This document shows positions 1 to 7,472 of a stretch of 13,026 nt of DNA, piece after piece (position 1 is the first letter of the stretch; every line of letters starts with the position of its first letter). The notes beneath the pieces are model-generated. The model was given only the letters and a program-made list of their open reading frames with translations. It was not told the DNA's origin and searched no databases. A program made the position numbers and the translations under genes. Origin of the DNA: Saprospiraceae bacterium (GTDB lineage: Bacteria > Bacteroidota > Bacteroidia > Chitinophagales > Saprospiraceae). The stretch covers positions 1 to 13,026 of the forward strand of contig JABWAJ010000101.1 of NCBI GenBank assembly GCA_013361075.1. The letters are read 5' to 3'.

Positions 1-1
1 G

Positions 2-454
2 AAAAAAAGACGATCACCACACCAAAAGCAAGCACCAGCCATTTTAATGGTTGCCAATGCTCTTTACGGGGAGCATTACGAAACCTTGCCCATGCGCCAT
101 CAATGGGCAGTGGCAGAAGACACACTGACTGTAGAATATGCCTGGAAAAAAGGGAACTGGCATTCTATGAAAGCAGTTGCAGAAAACAGGCTTTTGCCAA
201 TAGAAGCCGGAAGCGAACCGGAATTCATCACCGAGCATTACTGGGGCTATACGAAAACCGGGAAGTTTAAAACGTCGGAGTACGGAGTAGAGCACCCCCG
301 GTGGGATATTTACCCGGTGCGGGAATATACACTTGATGTTGATTTTGGAAAAATTTACGGACAACCGTTCATGTTTTTGGACAAATTAAAACCAGCATCC
401 GTTTTTTTGGCAGAAGGCTCCCGCATTCTGGTAAACAGCAAAAGGATTTTATAA
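2..454 (+). CDS. DUF2071 / YqjF-like protein, 3' part
   Basis: This is the C-terminal part of a DUF2071 (YqjF-like) protein of unknown biochemical role. The family is recognised from the run Ala-Asn-x-Leu-Tyr-x-Glu-His-Tyr near the left, followed by Leu-Pro-Met, and from a later Phe-Ile-Thr-Glu-His-Tyr-Trp-Gly-Tyr segment and a Val-Glu-His-Pro-Arg-Trp segment. The frame is open to the left edge, so the gene probably begins outside the window. The Met codon at 47 falls inside the conserved region and is unlikely to be the true start. The first ~45 bases translate to a Lys/Arg/Gln-rich stretch that fits the family poorly, so a sequence error near the edge is possible. The TAA stop is 63 bases before hemC and in the same frame, but nothing shows that the two are functionally linked. 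Confidence 0.72.
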   Translation, partial: KKRRSPHQKQAPAILMVANALYGEHYETLPMRHQWAVAEDTLTVEYAWKKGNWHSMKAVAENRLLPIEAGSEPEFITEHYWGYTKTGKFKTSEYGVEHPRWDIYPVREYTLDVDFGKIYGQPFMFLDKLKPASVFLAEGSRILVNSKRIL

Positions 455-486
455 CTGCCCACATAGATAAGATCATCAGAAGCGCT

Positions 487-494
487 TACCTTTG
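487..494 (+). promoter_or_regulatory. Candidate Bacteroidota -7 promoter element for hemCD
   Basis: The octamer TACCTTTG is a perfect match to the Bacteroidota -7 consensus TAnnTTTG and lies 23 bases before the hemC start codon, just after the preceding gene's stop. I could not see a matching TTTG -33 element at the expected spacing, so the call rests on the -7 box and its position. Confidence 0.4.
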
Positions 495-517
495 CATTTC
501 TAAAAAAAATCAACAAC

Positions 518-1420
518 TTGAGTAAAGCAATCCGCATCGGCACCCGGGGTAGCCAACTGGCGCTTTGGCAGGCTGAATACACCCAGGCGCGACTTCTGGA
601 AAAGGGCGTAGCATCCGAATTGGTCATCATCCAAACCAAAGGAGATAAGATACAGGACCTGAGTTTTGATAAAATCGAAGGCAAAGGTTTTTTTACCAAA
701 GAGATTGAGGACGCGCTGCTCCGGGGGGAAATTGACATGGCGGCGCATTCGATGAAAGACATGCCGACAACGTCTCCGGAAGGATTGACCATTACCGCAG
801 TTTCCTATCGGGAAAACCCTGCTGACTGGCTGCTGATCCGCAAAGCCTCTCTTGAAACCGGCCCGCTTTTTGGTTTAAAGCAGGAAGCCATTGTGGGTAC
901 TTCTTCCGCCCGCCGGAAAGCTCAAATGCTGGATTTTCGGAAAGACCTCAACATCCAGGATTTACGGGGTAATGTCCCGACCCGTGTCGAAAAATTAAGG
1001 CGTGGCGACTACGATGCCATCCTGCTGGCTGCGGCCGGGTTGCTTCGGTTGAACATGGACCTGTCGGAATTTGAGCTGGTTCGTTTTAATCCCCGTGAAT
1101 TTGTTCCGGCACCCGCCCAGGGCGTAGTGGCCTGGCAGACCTGTACCGATGATCTGCCTACCCGCCGCCTGCTACAACAAATCCATCACCCTGAAATAGC
1201 GGCGGTTACCAATGTTGAACGCACTATCCTGAACCTTATGGAAGGTGGTTGCCATATGCCACTTGGTGCTTATTGCGAACGCGACGCTCAGGGCAATTAC
1301 CATGTGTGGGCGGCAAAAGCAGACACATGGGACGCGCCGGTGCGCCGGGTGCGCTTTTCTTCAAGCACCCATTTTGAGCTGGCAGAGCGCGTCGTAAGCG
1401 CCCTTAACCAGGGAGCTTAA
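518..1420 (+). CDS. hemC: Hydroxymethylbilane synthase (porphobilinogen deaminase)
   Basis: This cytosolic enzyme joins four porphobilinogen molecules into hydroxymethylbilane, the linear tetrapyrrole precursor of heme and related pigments. The 300-residue length is typical of the family. Visible hallmarks are the N-terminal Arg-Ile-Gly-Thr-Arg-Gly-Ser-Gln-Leu-Ala (residues 6-15), the His-Ser-Met-Lys-Asp-Met-Pro segment with catalytic Asp81, the substrate-binding Gly-Thr-Ser-Ser-Ala-Arg-Arg (127-133), and Glu-Gly-Gly-Cys (242-245), where Cys245 should carry the dipyrromethane cofactor. The start is a TTG codon. No in-frame ATG or GTG lies between the preceding in-frame TAA at 452-454 and this point, and translation from TTG gives the usual family N-terminus. 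hemD follows after 10 bases, so the two are almost certainly co-transcribed. Confidence 0.97.
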   Translation: MSKAIRIGTRGSQLALWQAEYTQARLLEKGVASELVIIQTKGDKIQDLSFDKIEGKGFFTKEIEDALLRGEIDMAAHSMKDMPTTSPEGLTITAVSYRENPADWLLIRKASLETGPLFGLKQEAIVGTSSARRKAQMLDFRKDLNIQDLRGNVPTRVEKLRRGDYDAILLAAAGLLRLNMDLSEFELVRFNPREFVPAPAQGVVAWQTCTDDLPTRRLLQQIHHPEIAAVTNVERTILNLMEGGCHMPLGAYCERDAQGNYHVWAAKADTWDAPVRRVRFSSSTHFELAERVVSALNQGA

Positions 1421-1430
1421 GCGCAAGGCC

Positions 1431-2120
1431 ATGTCCGGGATTATTACCAACAAAGTCTTTATTTCGCGTGTTGTAATGCCGGAAAGTGATATCCGGCAGT
1501 TGCTTGAGCCCCATGGATTTGAAGTAGAAGGGCGTTCTTTGGTTGCCTTTGAAGCTGTTCCTTTCACTTTATCCGGGCCATTCGACTGGGTATTTTTTTA
1601 CAGCAAACAAGGAATACAGTTTTTTTTTGACCAGGTAACCAAAGCAGGCATTGTGTTGCCGCCCTCTACCCGTTTTGCCGCAATTGGTCCGGGAACTGCC
1701 AGTTTGCTCAAAATTGCCCATTTTACAGGTGATGGGGTGCCGGAAACAACTGCAAAGGCTTTTGGTGTCGTTGCTGCTGGAAAAAGGGTGGTTTTTGCCA
1801 GGGCAGCCGATTCAAGACAGTCTGTTCAGGCGTTGCTCGCTGATGTGGTTGAGGTAGTGGACCTGGTCGTTTACCACAATCAACCAATACAGGCCCCTGT
1901 CCTTTCGGAAGCAGCAATACTTATTTTTACCAGCCCGTTGAACGCACAGGCTTATTTTTCAACACACGGCCTTCTTCCTGGCCAAAAGACATTGGCTATT
2001 GGTCAAACTACGGCCCGTGCCCTCTCAGAAATGAATATTGCACCTATTGGAATAGCTGCACATCCATCAGAAAATGCGATCGCAGAGCTGGTATTGTCTA
2101 TGGAGAAGGCGCATAAGTAA
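1431..2120 (+). CDS. hemD: Uroporphyrinogen-III synthase
   Basis: HemD closes hydroxymethylbilane with inversion of ring D to give uroporphyrinogen III, the step directly after HemC. The family is poorly conserved, but the 229-residue length, the Phe-Asp-Trp-Val-Phe-Phe-Tyr-Ser-Lys-x-Gly block (about residues 51-61), the Phe-Ala-Ala-Ile-Gly-Pro-Gly-Thr block (about 82-89), a late Ile-Phe-Thr-Ser-Pro block and a final Leu-Ala-Ile-Gly-x-Thr-Thr-Ala block match the two-lobed HEM4 fold. Position supports the call strongly, because the gene begins 10 bases after the hemC stop. No further tetrapyrrole gene follows; the next gene is an unrelated regulator. Confidence 0.93.
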   Translation: MSGIITNKVFISRVVMPESDIRQLLEPHGFEVEGRSLVAFEAVPFTLSGPFDWVFFYSKQGIQFFFDQVTKAGIVLPPSTRFAAIGPGTASLLKIAHFTGDGVPETTAKAFGVVAAGKRVVFARAADSRQSVQALLADVVEVVDLVVYHNQPIQAPVLSEAAILIFTSPLNAQAYFSTHGLLPGQKTLAIGQTTARALSEMNIAPIGIAAHPSENAIAELVLSMEKAHK

Positions 2121-2214
2121 GACGGTGTAAATGTAATTTGCTTTCCATACCCCGGATAGCAGGATATAGGAGGCGATACAGGATTGTGTCTTACCAATTT
2201 GAAAACAGGAATTT

Positions 2215-2700
2215 ATGCTTAAAACGTTTTTAAATACATTAAGTATGAAAATTGGAGACGCCATTCAGCAAAAGCAATTCTTAAGTGAATATCAAAAGGC
2301 ACATATCAATGTGCTTTATACTGCTTCTTACCTCAATCAGGAAACCCTCCGGGCGCTCAAGCCTTTTCGCATTTCCCCGCAGCAATTCAATATCCTGCGC
2401 ATCCTACGGGGAATGTATCCTAAGCCAGCTTCTGTTAAATTGCTGACTGAAAAAATGATCGACAAAACCTCAAATGCTTCGCGATTGGTGGAAAAATTGC
2501 GCAATAAAGGGCTTGTTGACCGCGAAGCCTGCGACGACGACCGCCGGAAAGTGGACGTCCAAATTACAGGAACCGGGCTTGAATTGCTGGAGCAGGCGAG
2601 CCGGGTCATCGAACAGATGATCCAAAATTATGAAGTGCTCATTAACCGGGAGGAAGCGACAACACTGAATGTCCTGCTCGACAAATTGCGCGGCGAATAG
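2215..2700 (+). CDS. MarR-family transcriptional regulator
   Basis: This is a small DNA-binding protein of the MarR winged-helix family, which act as dimers and usually respond to small molecules or redox signals. An N-terminal helix (about residues 20-48) precedes the winged-helix domain (about 53-120). The recognition-helix region includes Thr-Ser-Asn-Ala-Ser-Arg-Leu-Val-Glu-Lys-Leu (85-95). The wing carries the family signature Asp-Asp-Asp-Arg-Arg-Lys-Val-Asp-Val-Gln-Ile-Thr (107-118). A C-terminal helical region completes the dimer interface. An internal Met codon at 2245 (residue 11) may be the true start, because the first ten residues do not look like family sequence. Against that, the Met at 2215 has an AGGA about six bases upstream and the one at 2245 has no purine-rich site. 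The ligand and targets cannot be read from sequence; nearby pgmB-malP is only a positional candidate. Confidence 0.92.
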   Translation: MLKTFLNTLSMKIGDAIQQKQFLSEYQKAHINVLYTASYLNQETLRALKPFRISPQQFNILRILRGMYPKPASVKLLTEKMIDKTSNASRLVEKLRNKGLVDREACDDDRRKVDVQITGTGLELLEQASRVIEQMIQNYEVLINREEATTLNVLLDKLRGE

Positions 2701-2775
2701 GGTATGATAGAGGTTGCTAAAAAGTGTTCAGTCAACACTAAGCAGGAATTCTTTCTAAAAACTCGCCGGATGTAG

Positions 2776-2783
2776 TATTTTAG
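2776..2783 (+). promoter_or_regulatory. Candidate -7 promoter element for pgmB-malP
   Basis: The octamer TATTTTAG matches the Bacteroidota TAnnTTTG element at 7 of 8 positions and is followed by GCGCCC. It sits 15 bases before the phosphoglucomutase start. No convincing -33 TTTG is visible, so this remains tentative. Confidence 0.25.
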
Positions 2784-2798
2784 CGCCCAAAGAAACGC

Positions 2799-3482
2799 AT
2801 GCACATGACTCGAGCAATAGAGGCTTGTATTTTTGACCTGGATGGTGTCATCGTTGATACGGCTAAATTTCATTTTTTGGCTTGGAGAAGACTCGCCAAC
2901 CAACTGGGCTTTGATTTCACGGAAGCTCAAAATGAAAAATTGAAAGGCGTTAGCCGCATTCAGTCGCTGGAACTCATCCTGCAATGGGGTGGGCTGACGC
3001 TCGGGGAGCCTGAGAAACTGGCATTGGCTGAACAAAAAAACGACTGGTACCGCGATTATATCCTTCAAATGGAGCGGGGCGATATTCTTGAAGGGGTAGA
3101 AGATTTTTTGACAGAACTTAAAAGCCGGGGGCTGAAAATCGGACTTGGGTCGGCCAGCAAAAATGCAGAAACCATCCTGCAGCGGGTCGGCCTTATGGAT
3201 GTTTTTGAGGTGGTAATAGATGGAAATCGCCATACCCGCAGCAAGCCCGATCCGGAAGTTTTCCTTACGGCAGCAGCGGTGCTGGGGGTTCCGCCAGAGC
3301 GCGCCATTGTGTTCGAGGATGCTGAAAAAGGTGTGGAAGCAGCTCTGAACGGTGGTTTTTTTGCAGTTGGGGTTGGCAGTCCGGACGTCCTGGGACATGC
3401 TCATTACGTAATTCCGGGATTTGCAGGGGTGCACTTTGAAACTATCTTGGAACAGATCGGCGCACAGGCCTTGGCAATGTAA
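2799..3482 (+). CDS. pgmB: Beta-phosphoglucomutase (HAD superfamily)
   Basis: This cytosolic HAD-superfamily mutase interconverts beta-glucose-1-phosphate and glucose-6-phosphate. Motif I is Phe-Asp-Leu-Asp-Gly-Val (residues 12-17), with Asp13 as the phosphorylated nucleophile and Asp15 as the general acid/base. The cap domain carries Lys-Leu-Lys-Gly-Val-Ser-Arg-x-x-Ser-Leu (47-57), a feature that separates beta-phosphoglucomutases from general sugar phosphatases. Motif II is Ser118 in Gly-Ser-Ala-Ser-Lys-Asn, motif III is Lys149 in Ser-Lys-Pro-Asp-Pro, and motif IV is Phe-Glu-Asp-Ala (172-175), with Glu173 and Asp174 for magnesium. The length of 227 residues is normal. An alternative start lies two codons in (Met3, at 2805). 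The next gene is a GH65 phosphorylase that releases beta-glucose-1-phosphate, which fixes the role. Confidence 0.94.
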   Translation: MHMTRAIEACIFDLDGVIVDTAKFHFLAWRRLANQLGFDFTEAQNEKLKGVSRIQSLELILQWGGLTLGEPEKLALAEQKNDWYRDYILQMERGDILEGVEDFLTELKSRGLKIGLGSASKNAETILQRVGLMDVFEVVIDGNRHTRSKPDPEVFLTAAAVLGVPPERAIVFEDAEKGVEAALNGGFFAVGVGSPDVLGHAHYVIPGFAGVHFETILEQIGAQALAM

Positions 3483-3510
3483 GAACTGCGACCTGTAAGA
3501 ATATAGTAAG

Positions 3511-3530
3511 GGCAATTGATTAATTGCCCC
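3511..3530 (+). promoter_or_regulatory. Perfect 8-bp hairpin in the pgmB-malP gap
   Basis: GGGCAATT (3511-3518) and AATTGCCC (3523-3530) form a perfect 8-base-pair inverted repeat around a GATT loop, within the 82-base gap between pgmB and malP. No T-run follows, so it is not a standard intrinsic terminator. It could be an RNA processing or stability element that sets relative expression of the two genes, or a dyad operator bound by a regulator. Its function is not known. Confidence 0.45.
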
Positions 3531-3564
3531 AACCATAATAGATTCACAAGTGAATAACTGACTT

Positions 3565-5874
3565 ATGAAACAATACCTTACCCAGGACGAGTGGTGCATC
3601 ATCGAAGATGGCTTTCATCGGGAGCACAACTGTATTTCAGAAAGCGTTTTCAGCATCGGCAACGGAAAGATGGGGCAACGCGCCAATTTTGAAGAGCAAT
3701 TCACTGGAGAGACCCTTCAGGGAAGCTACGTTGCCGGGGTATATTACCCTGATAAAACCAGGGTTGGCTGGTGGAAAAACGGCTATCCGGAATATTTTGC
3801 CAAAGTACTCAATGCTGCTAACTGGATCGGCATCAAAGTTGAATTTGATGGTGAAGCGCTGGACTTGGCCAAATGTGAGGTTGACAATTTTCGCCGGGTA
3901 CTCAACATGAAAGAAGGGTATCTTGAGCGTACCTTCACTGCGCGCATGACAAGCGGAAAAGAGGTAAAAGTAGCTTCAAAGCGCTTTTGCAGCATTGTGG
4001 ACGATGAAGTTGGCGCCATTCGCTACGCAGTAACCCCGCTCAACTTCTCAGGGACACTCACCGTGACGCCTTATGTGGATGCTGACATCATGAACAGGGA
4101 TTCCAATTACGACGAAAAATTCTGGGTGGAAATAGAAACCAGTGTAAAGCGACGTAAAGGATTTGTCGTGGCAGAAACCCGAAAAACAGCTTTTCAGGTT
4201 TGCACGGGCATGAAATTCAGTATTTTTCAAGGCGGTACAGAAAGCGAATTCAATTCCTACCGCATCCAGCGGGAGAAATATGTTGGGTGTAGTGTTGATT
4301 TGCGCTGCGAAGAAGGCATTGAAACGGTGGTTTACAAATACGCAGCGAATGTGGCCTCGTTAAATTATCCCAAGGAAGAGCTGATGGCCAGATGCGACGA
4401 GCGCGTAGAGGCAGCTTGTGCCAAAGGGTTTGATCAATTGTTGAAAGAACAGGCCGAGGCCTGGGCCCGCAAATGGGAAGAAGCGGATATTGTCATTGAA
4501 GGCGATGTTGCAGCTCAACAGGGCATTCGTTTCAACATTTTTCAGCTATACCAGACGTATACGGGCGAAGATGAACGCCTGAACATCGGCCCGAAAGGCT
4601 TTACCGGTGAAAAATACGGCGGTAGTACTTATTGGGACACCGAGGCTTATTGTTTCCCATTCTACATGGCGACAGCCGATTCCCGCGTAGCTCGCCAGTT
4701 GTTGGTTTATCGCTACAAGCACCTCGAAAAAGCCATTGAAAATGGTGAAAAATTAGGCTTTACCGACGGCGCAGCACTTTACCCCATGGTGACTATGAAC
4801 GGGGAGGAATGCCACAACGAATGGGAAATTACTTTTGAAGAAATCCATCGCAATGGCGCCATTGCTTACGCCATTTACGATTACATCCGCTATACCGGCG
4901 ACCAACATTACCTGGCTGAATATGGCCTGGAAGTGCTCATCGGCATTGCCCGCTTCTGGGCTCAAAGGGTTCATTTTTCAGAAAGAAAGGGCCAGTATGT
5001 CATGCACGGTGTAACTGGACCGAATGAATACGAAAACAATGTCAACAACAACTGGTACACCAATACCATTGCCGTTTGGTGCCTTAAATACGCCCTCGAG
5101 TCACTGGAATATGTCAAAACTGCGGCACCGGAACGCTATCGGGAAATTGAAGAAAAAATCAAGTTTTATGAGTTCACCGAAACCAAATTATGGAAGGATA
5201 TTTCCGGGAATATGTACCTCCCATACGATGAGCAACTGGATATTTTTGTCCAGCACGATGGTTTCCTTGACAAAGAACTTTTAACCGTTGACGATTTGCG
5301 CCCTGAAGACCGGCCAATAAACCAAAAATGGTCGTGGGACCGAATTCTCCGATCGGTGTTCATCAAACAGGCAGACGTGCTTCAGGGGATTTATTTCTTT
5401 GAAGATCAATATAATGAAGGTGAAATTCTCCGGAATTTTGATTTCTACGAACCTCGGACTGTACACGAATCTTCGCTGTCTCCATGCGTACATGCCATTC
5501 TGGCTGCCCGCCTCGGCAAAGAAGAAAAAGCTTACGAAATGTACGTCCGCACGGCCCGCCTTGACCTTGACGACTACAACAACGATACGGAAGATGGCTG
5601 CCACATTACCAGCATGGCGGGATCCTGGCTTGTTGTTGTAAAAGGCTTCGGAGGGATGCGTGTTTATGACGGTATGTTGCATTTTAGCCCATTTGTGCCC
5701 CGGAAATGGAAGGGCTATTCTTTCCACATTCGTTTCAGGGGTGCTCTTTTGGAAATTGAGGCTAAAAAAAGCAGTGTCCAGATCACCAACCATTCCGACC
5801 GCGAATTGACCATTAAGCTGTATGGAAAACCCTGTTTGGTAGCCGCAAATGCAAGCTTGGAGGTAAGCGTATAA
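3565..5874 (+). CDS. malP: Maltose phosphorylase, glycoside hydrolase family 65
   Basis: This cytosolic enzyme splits maltose with inorganic phosphate into glucose and beta-glucose-1-phosphate, with inversion. The 769-residue length is close to known maltose phosphorylases (about 750). An N-terminal beta-sandwich domain (about residues 1-270) leads through helical linkers into the (alpha/alpha)6 catalytic barrel and a small C-terminal beta domain. Visible catalytic-domain blocks are Tyr-Gly-Gly-Ser-Thr-Tyr-Trp-Asp-Thr-Glu (351-360) and Asn-Gly-Glu-Glu-Cys-His-Asn-Glu-Trp-Glu (412-421). The Thr-Gly-Pro-Asn-Glu-Tyr-Glu block contains Glu488, the general acid by comparison with the Lactobacillus brevis enzyme. 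His-Glu-Ser-Ser-Leu-Ser near the C-terminus contributes to the phosphate site. Related GH65 members act on trehalose, kojibiose or nigerose, but the 412-435 region reads as the maltose type. There is no signal peptide. Paired with pgmB, the product feeds glycolysis as glucose-6-phosphate. Confidence 0.95.
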   Translation: MKQYLTQDEWCIIEDGFHREHNCISESVFSIGNGKMGQRANFEEQFTGETLQGSYVAGVYYPDKTRVGWWKNGYPEYFAKVLNAANWIGIKVEFDGEALDLAKCEVDNFRRVLNMKEGYLERTFTARMTSGKEVKVASKRFCSIVDDEVGAIRYAVTPLNFSGTLTVTPYVDADIMNRDSNYDEKFWVEIETSVKRRKGFVVAETRKTAFQVCTGMKFSIFQGGTESEFNSYRIQREKYVGCSVDLRCEEGIETVVYKYAANVASLNYPKEELMARCDERVEAACAKGFDQLLKEQAEAWARKWEEADIVIEGDVAAQQGIRFNIFQLYQTYTGEDERLNIGPKGFTGEKYGGSTYWDTEAYCFPFYMATADSRVARQLLVYRYKHLEKAIENGEKLGFTDGAALYPMVTMNGEECHNEWEITFEEIHRNGAIAYAIYDYIRYTGDQHYLAEYGLEVLIGIARFWAQRVHFSERKGQYVMHGVTGPNEYENNVNNNWYTNTIAVWCLKYALESLEYVKTAAPERYREIEEKIKFYEFTETKLWKDISGNMYLPYDEQLDIFVQHDGFLDKELLTVDDLRPEDRPINQKWSWDRILRSVFIKQADVLQGIYFFEDQYNEGEILRNFDFYEPRTVHESSLSPCVHAILAARLGKEEKAYEMYVRTARLDLDDYNNDTEDGCHITSMAGSWLVVVKGFGGMRVYDGMLHFSPFVPRKWKGYSFHIRFRGALLEIEAKKSSVQITNHSDRELTIKLYGKPCLVAANASLEVSV

Positions 5875-5887
5875 AACTGAGGATTTT

Positions 5888-5935
5888 AGTAGTTGAGGAT
5901 TTGAGCAGACCAGGGGCCTCAAATCCTTAACTACT
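5888..5935 (+). terminator. Long hairpin after malP, repeat-family member A
   Basis: An 18-base left arm (5888-5905) and right arm (5918-5935) enclose a 12-base loop. In plus-strand RNA the stem is 17 Watson-Crick pairs plus one G-U pair; in minus-strand RNA that pair becomes C-A, so plus-strand function is favoured. It lies 13 bases after the malP stop and separates that operon from the SDR gene. There is no T-run after it. The sequence GAGGATTTGAGC followed by AGAC at the loop recurs at 9105-9119, so it is also part of a dispersed repeat. Confidence 0.6.
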
Positions 5936-5957
5936 CAATCCCGATCATTAACTATTC

Positions 5958-6662
5958 ATGAAACGCATACTCGTCACCGGTGCCAGCAAAGGCATTGGGT
6001 TCGAAACAGTTTTGGCCTTATGCAGGCAAGGATGCAGTGTATTGGCTCTTTCAAGGGATGCAACAGGATTATCCCGTTTGCAGGACGCTGTCCGAGCTGA
6101 ACAAGGGGAGGGGCGACTGGCGACTTTTCAGAGTGATTTATTGCAGCTTGACACGATCCCTTTGTTGAATTGGGTAAATGAAGAAGGCCGGTTGGATGCG
6201 GTAGTCAACAACGCGGGCTTGCTCATCAGCAAACCCTTTTCTGAGTTAACGCCAGCTGATTGGCAGGAAAGCTTTTCCGTGAATCTTTTCGGAGCGGTTT
6301 CCCTGATTCAAACTTTGCTGCCTTTTCTGAAACAAAGCGCTCCGGCGCATATCGTCAACATTGGCAGCATGGGAGGCTTTCAGGGAAGCTCGAAATTCCC
6401 CGGCCTGTCAGCATACAGTGCTTCGAAAGCAGCACTGGCCAACCTGACGGAGTGCCTGGCAGAAGAATTCAAAATATGGCGCATTGCTGTCAATTGCCTG
6501 GCTCTCGGCGCTGTGCAAACCGAAATGCTGGAAACTGCTTTTCCAGGTTATCAGGCCCCTTTAAAAAAAGAGGAAATGGGCGGATTTGTAGCCTGGTTTG
6601 CTTTGAATGGCGGTCAGGTTTTCAATGGGAAAATTTTACCAGTTTCGGTTTCTACGCCTTAA
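5958..6662 (+). CDS. Short-chain dehydrogenase/reductase (SDR) oxidoreductase
   Basis: This is a classical SDR, an NAD(P)-dependent Rossmann-fold oxidoreductase. The cofactor glycine motif is Thr-Gly-Ala-Ser-Lys-Gly-Ile-Gly (residues 7-14), the structural Asn-Asn-Ala-Gly lies at 84-87, and the catalytic set is Ser137 with Tyr153-Ser-Ala-Ser-Lys157. Ser-Arg at 32-33 after the second beta strand suggests NADPH preference, which is an inference. At 234 residues it is slightly short for the family, and the C-terminal substrate loop is reduced. The substrate cannot be named. The gene follows a strong hairpin after malP and lies 35 bases before tlyA, with which it may be co-transcribed without any obvious pathway link. 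Confidence 0.93.
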   Translation: MKRILVTGASKGIGFETVLALCRQGCSVLALSRDATGLSRLQDAVRAEQGEGRLATFQSDLLQLDTIPLLNWVNEEGRLDAVVNNAGLLISKPFSELTPADWQESFSVNLFGAVSLIQTLLPFLKQSAPAHIVNIGSMGGFQGSSKFPGLSAYSASKAALANLTECLAEEFKIWRIAVNCLALGAVQTEMLETAFPGYQAPLKKEEMGGFVAWFALNGGQVFNGKILPVSVSTP

Positions 6663-6697
6663 TTCACCTTTGAACGGAAGGGCATTAAATAAAATAA

Positions 6698-7435
6698 ATG
6701 GGACGATTAGATGTGTGGCTGGTTCAAAACGGGTATTTCGAATCGCGGGAAAAAGCGCGCTTTGCAATCCTTGCCGGCATGGTGCAGGTGAATGGTCAGG
6801 TAGCCTCCAAACCCGCCCAAACGCTTGGGGAAAGCGATACAATTGCCATTGTTGGAGATGCCCTGCGTTACGTGAGCAAAGGTGGGTTGAAATTGGAAAA
6901 AGCCATAGTAACCTTTGGCTTAGACTTTACCGGAGCCGTCGTGCTCGACATTGGTGCTTCAACTGGTGGTTTTACAGACTGTGCACTCAGGCATGGGGCC
7001 AAACAGGTTTTTGCTGTAGATGTAGGCAGTGACCAATTGCACCCTTCCCTCCAAAACCGGCCCGAAATTGTATCCCTCGAAGGGCTTCATATCCGCGACT
7101 TAAATGCACATCACTTAAACGGAAATCTGGCGGATATCATCGTGATCGACGTTTCTTTCATCAGTCTGGCGAAAGTTTTTCCCTACATCGGGAGTTTCCT
7201 GACGGCTACCGGCTATGTAGTCGGATTGATTAAACCTCAATTTGAAATGGGCTTCCGACGCCGGGTGAAAAAAGGCATCATCAAAGACGATCAGGTCCGA
7301 AGCGAAGTGCTGGAACGCGTCCGCGAATACGCTGCAGAAAATGGGTTTGAACTAAAAAACCATACGCCAACCGAAGCAGACGGGCAGGAAAAGAATGTAG
7401 AGTTTATGGCGCTGTTTTTTAGAGTGGAGCGTTAG
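6698..7435 (+). CDS. tlyA: TlyA-family rRNA 2'-O-methyltransferase
   Basis: TlyA enzymes methylate ribose 2'-OH groups of ribosomal RNA using S-adenosylmethionine; some members have also been called hemolysins. An N-terminal S4 RNA-binding domain (about residues 1-58) begins with Arg-Leu-Asp-x-Trp-Leu-Val and contains Ser-Arg-Glu-Lys-Ala. A short linker leads to an FtsJ/RrmJ-like methyltransferase domain with motif I Asp-Ile-Gly-Ala-Ser-Thr-Gly-Gly-Phe-Thr (84-93). The expected Lys-Asp-Lys-Glu catalytic tetrad is present as Lys65, Asp151 (Ile-Asp-Val-Ser-Phe), Lys179 (Ile-Lys-Pro-Gln-Phe-Glu) and Glu235 (Val-Glu-Phe). The length of 245 residues is normal. The target nucleotide is not certain. 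The TAG stop forms the first bases of a hairpin shared with the convergent neighbour. Confidence 0.95.
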   Translation: MGRLDVWLVQNGYFESREKARFAILAGMVQVNGQVASKPAQTLGESDTIAIVGDALRYVSKGGLKLEKAIVTFGLDFTGAVVLDIGASTGGFTDCALRHGAKQVFAVDVGSDQLHPSLQNRPEIVSLEGLHIRDLNAHHLNGNLADIIVIDVSFISLAKVFPYIGSFLTATGYVVGLIKPQFEMGFRRRVKKGIIKDDQVRSEVLERVREYAAENGFELKNHTPTEADGQEKNVEFMALFFRVER

Positions 7436-7472
7436 TAGGCTGTTGGATTGCAAGCAGGCCAACTGCCTACTA
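7433..7472. terminator. Hairpin between convergent tlyA and amidohydrolase
   Basis: TAGTAGGCTGTTGG (7433-7446) pairs with CCAACTGCCTACTA (7459-7472), 13 of 14 positions, with one T-T mismatch, around a 12-base loop. It begins at the tlyA stop codon and ends 18 bases from the amidohydrolase stop. Its mismatch is symmetric, so it could act for either strand, as expected of a bidirectional terminator between converging genes. There is no clear T-run on either side. Confidence 0.55.

Noticed and set aside
355..792. 145-codon minus-strand ORF over the hemC start
   Set aside because: It is antisense to the DUF2071 end and the conserved N-terminus of hemC; no domain is seen.
2723..2739. Small hairpin AGTGTT-CAGTC-AACACT after the MarR gene
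   Set aside because: It has only six base pairs, low GC and no T-run, so chance cannot be excluded. It could be part of a regulator site, but nothing supports that.
2628..3602. 324-codon minus-strand ORF
   Set aside because: It is antisense to pgmB and the ends of its neighbours, has no recognisable domain, and pgmB on the other strand has every HAD motif.
5281..5922. 213-codon minus-strand ORF
   Set aside because: It is antisense to the conserved C-terminal part of malP and starts within the hairpin; its composition is typical of shadow frames.
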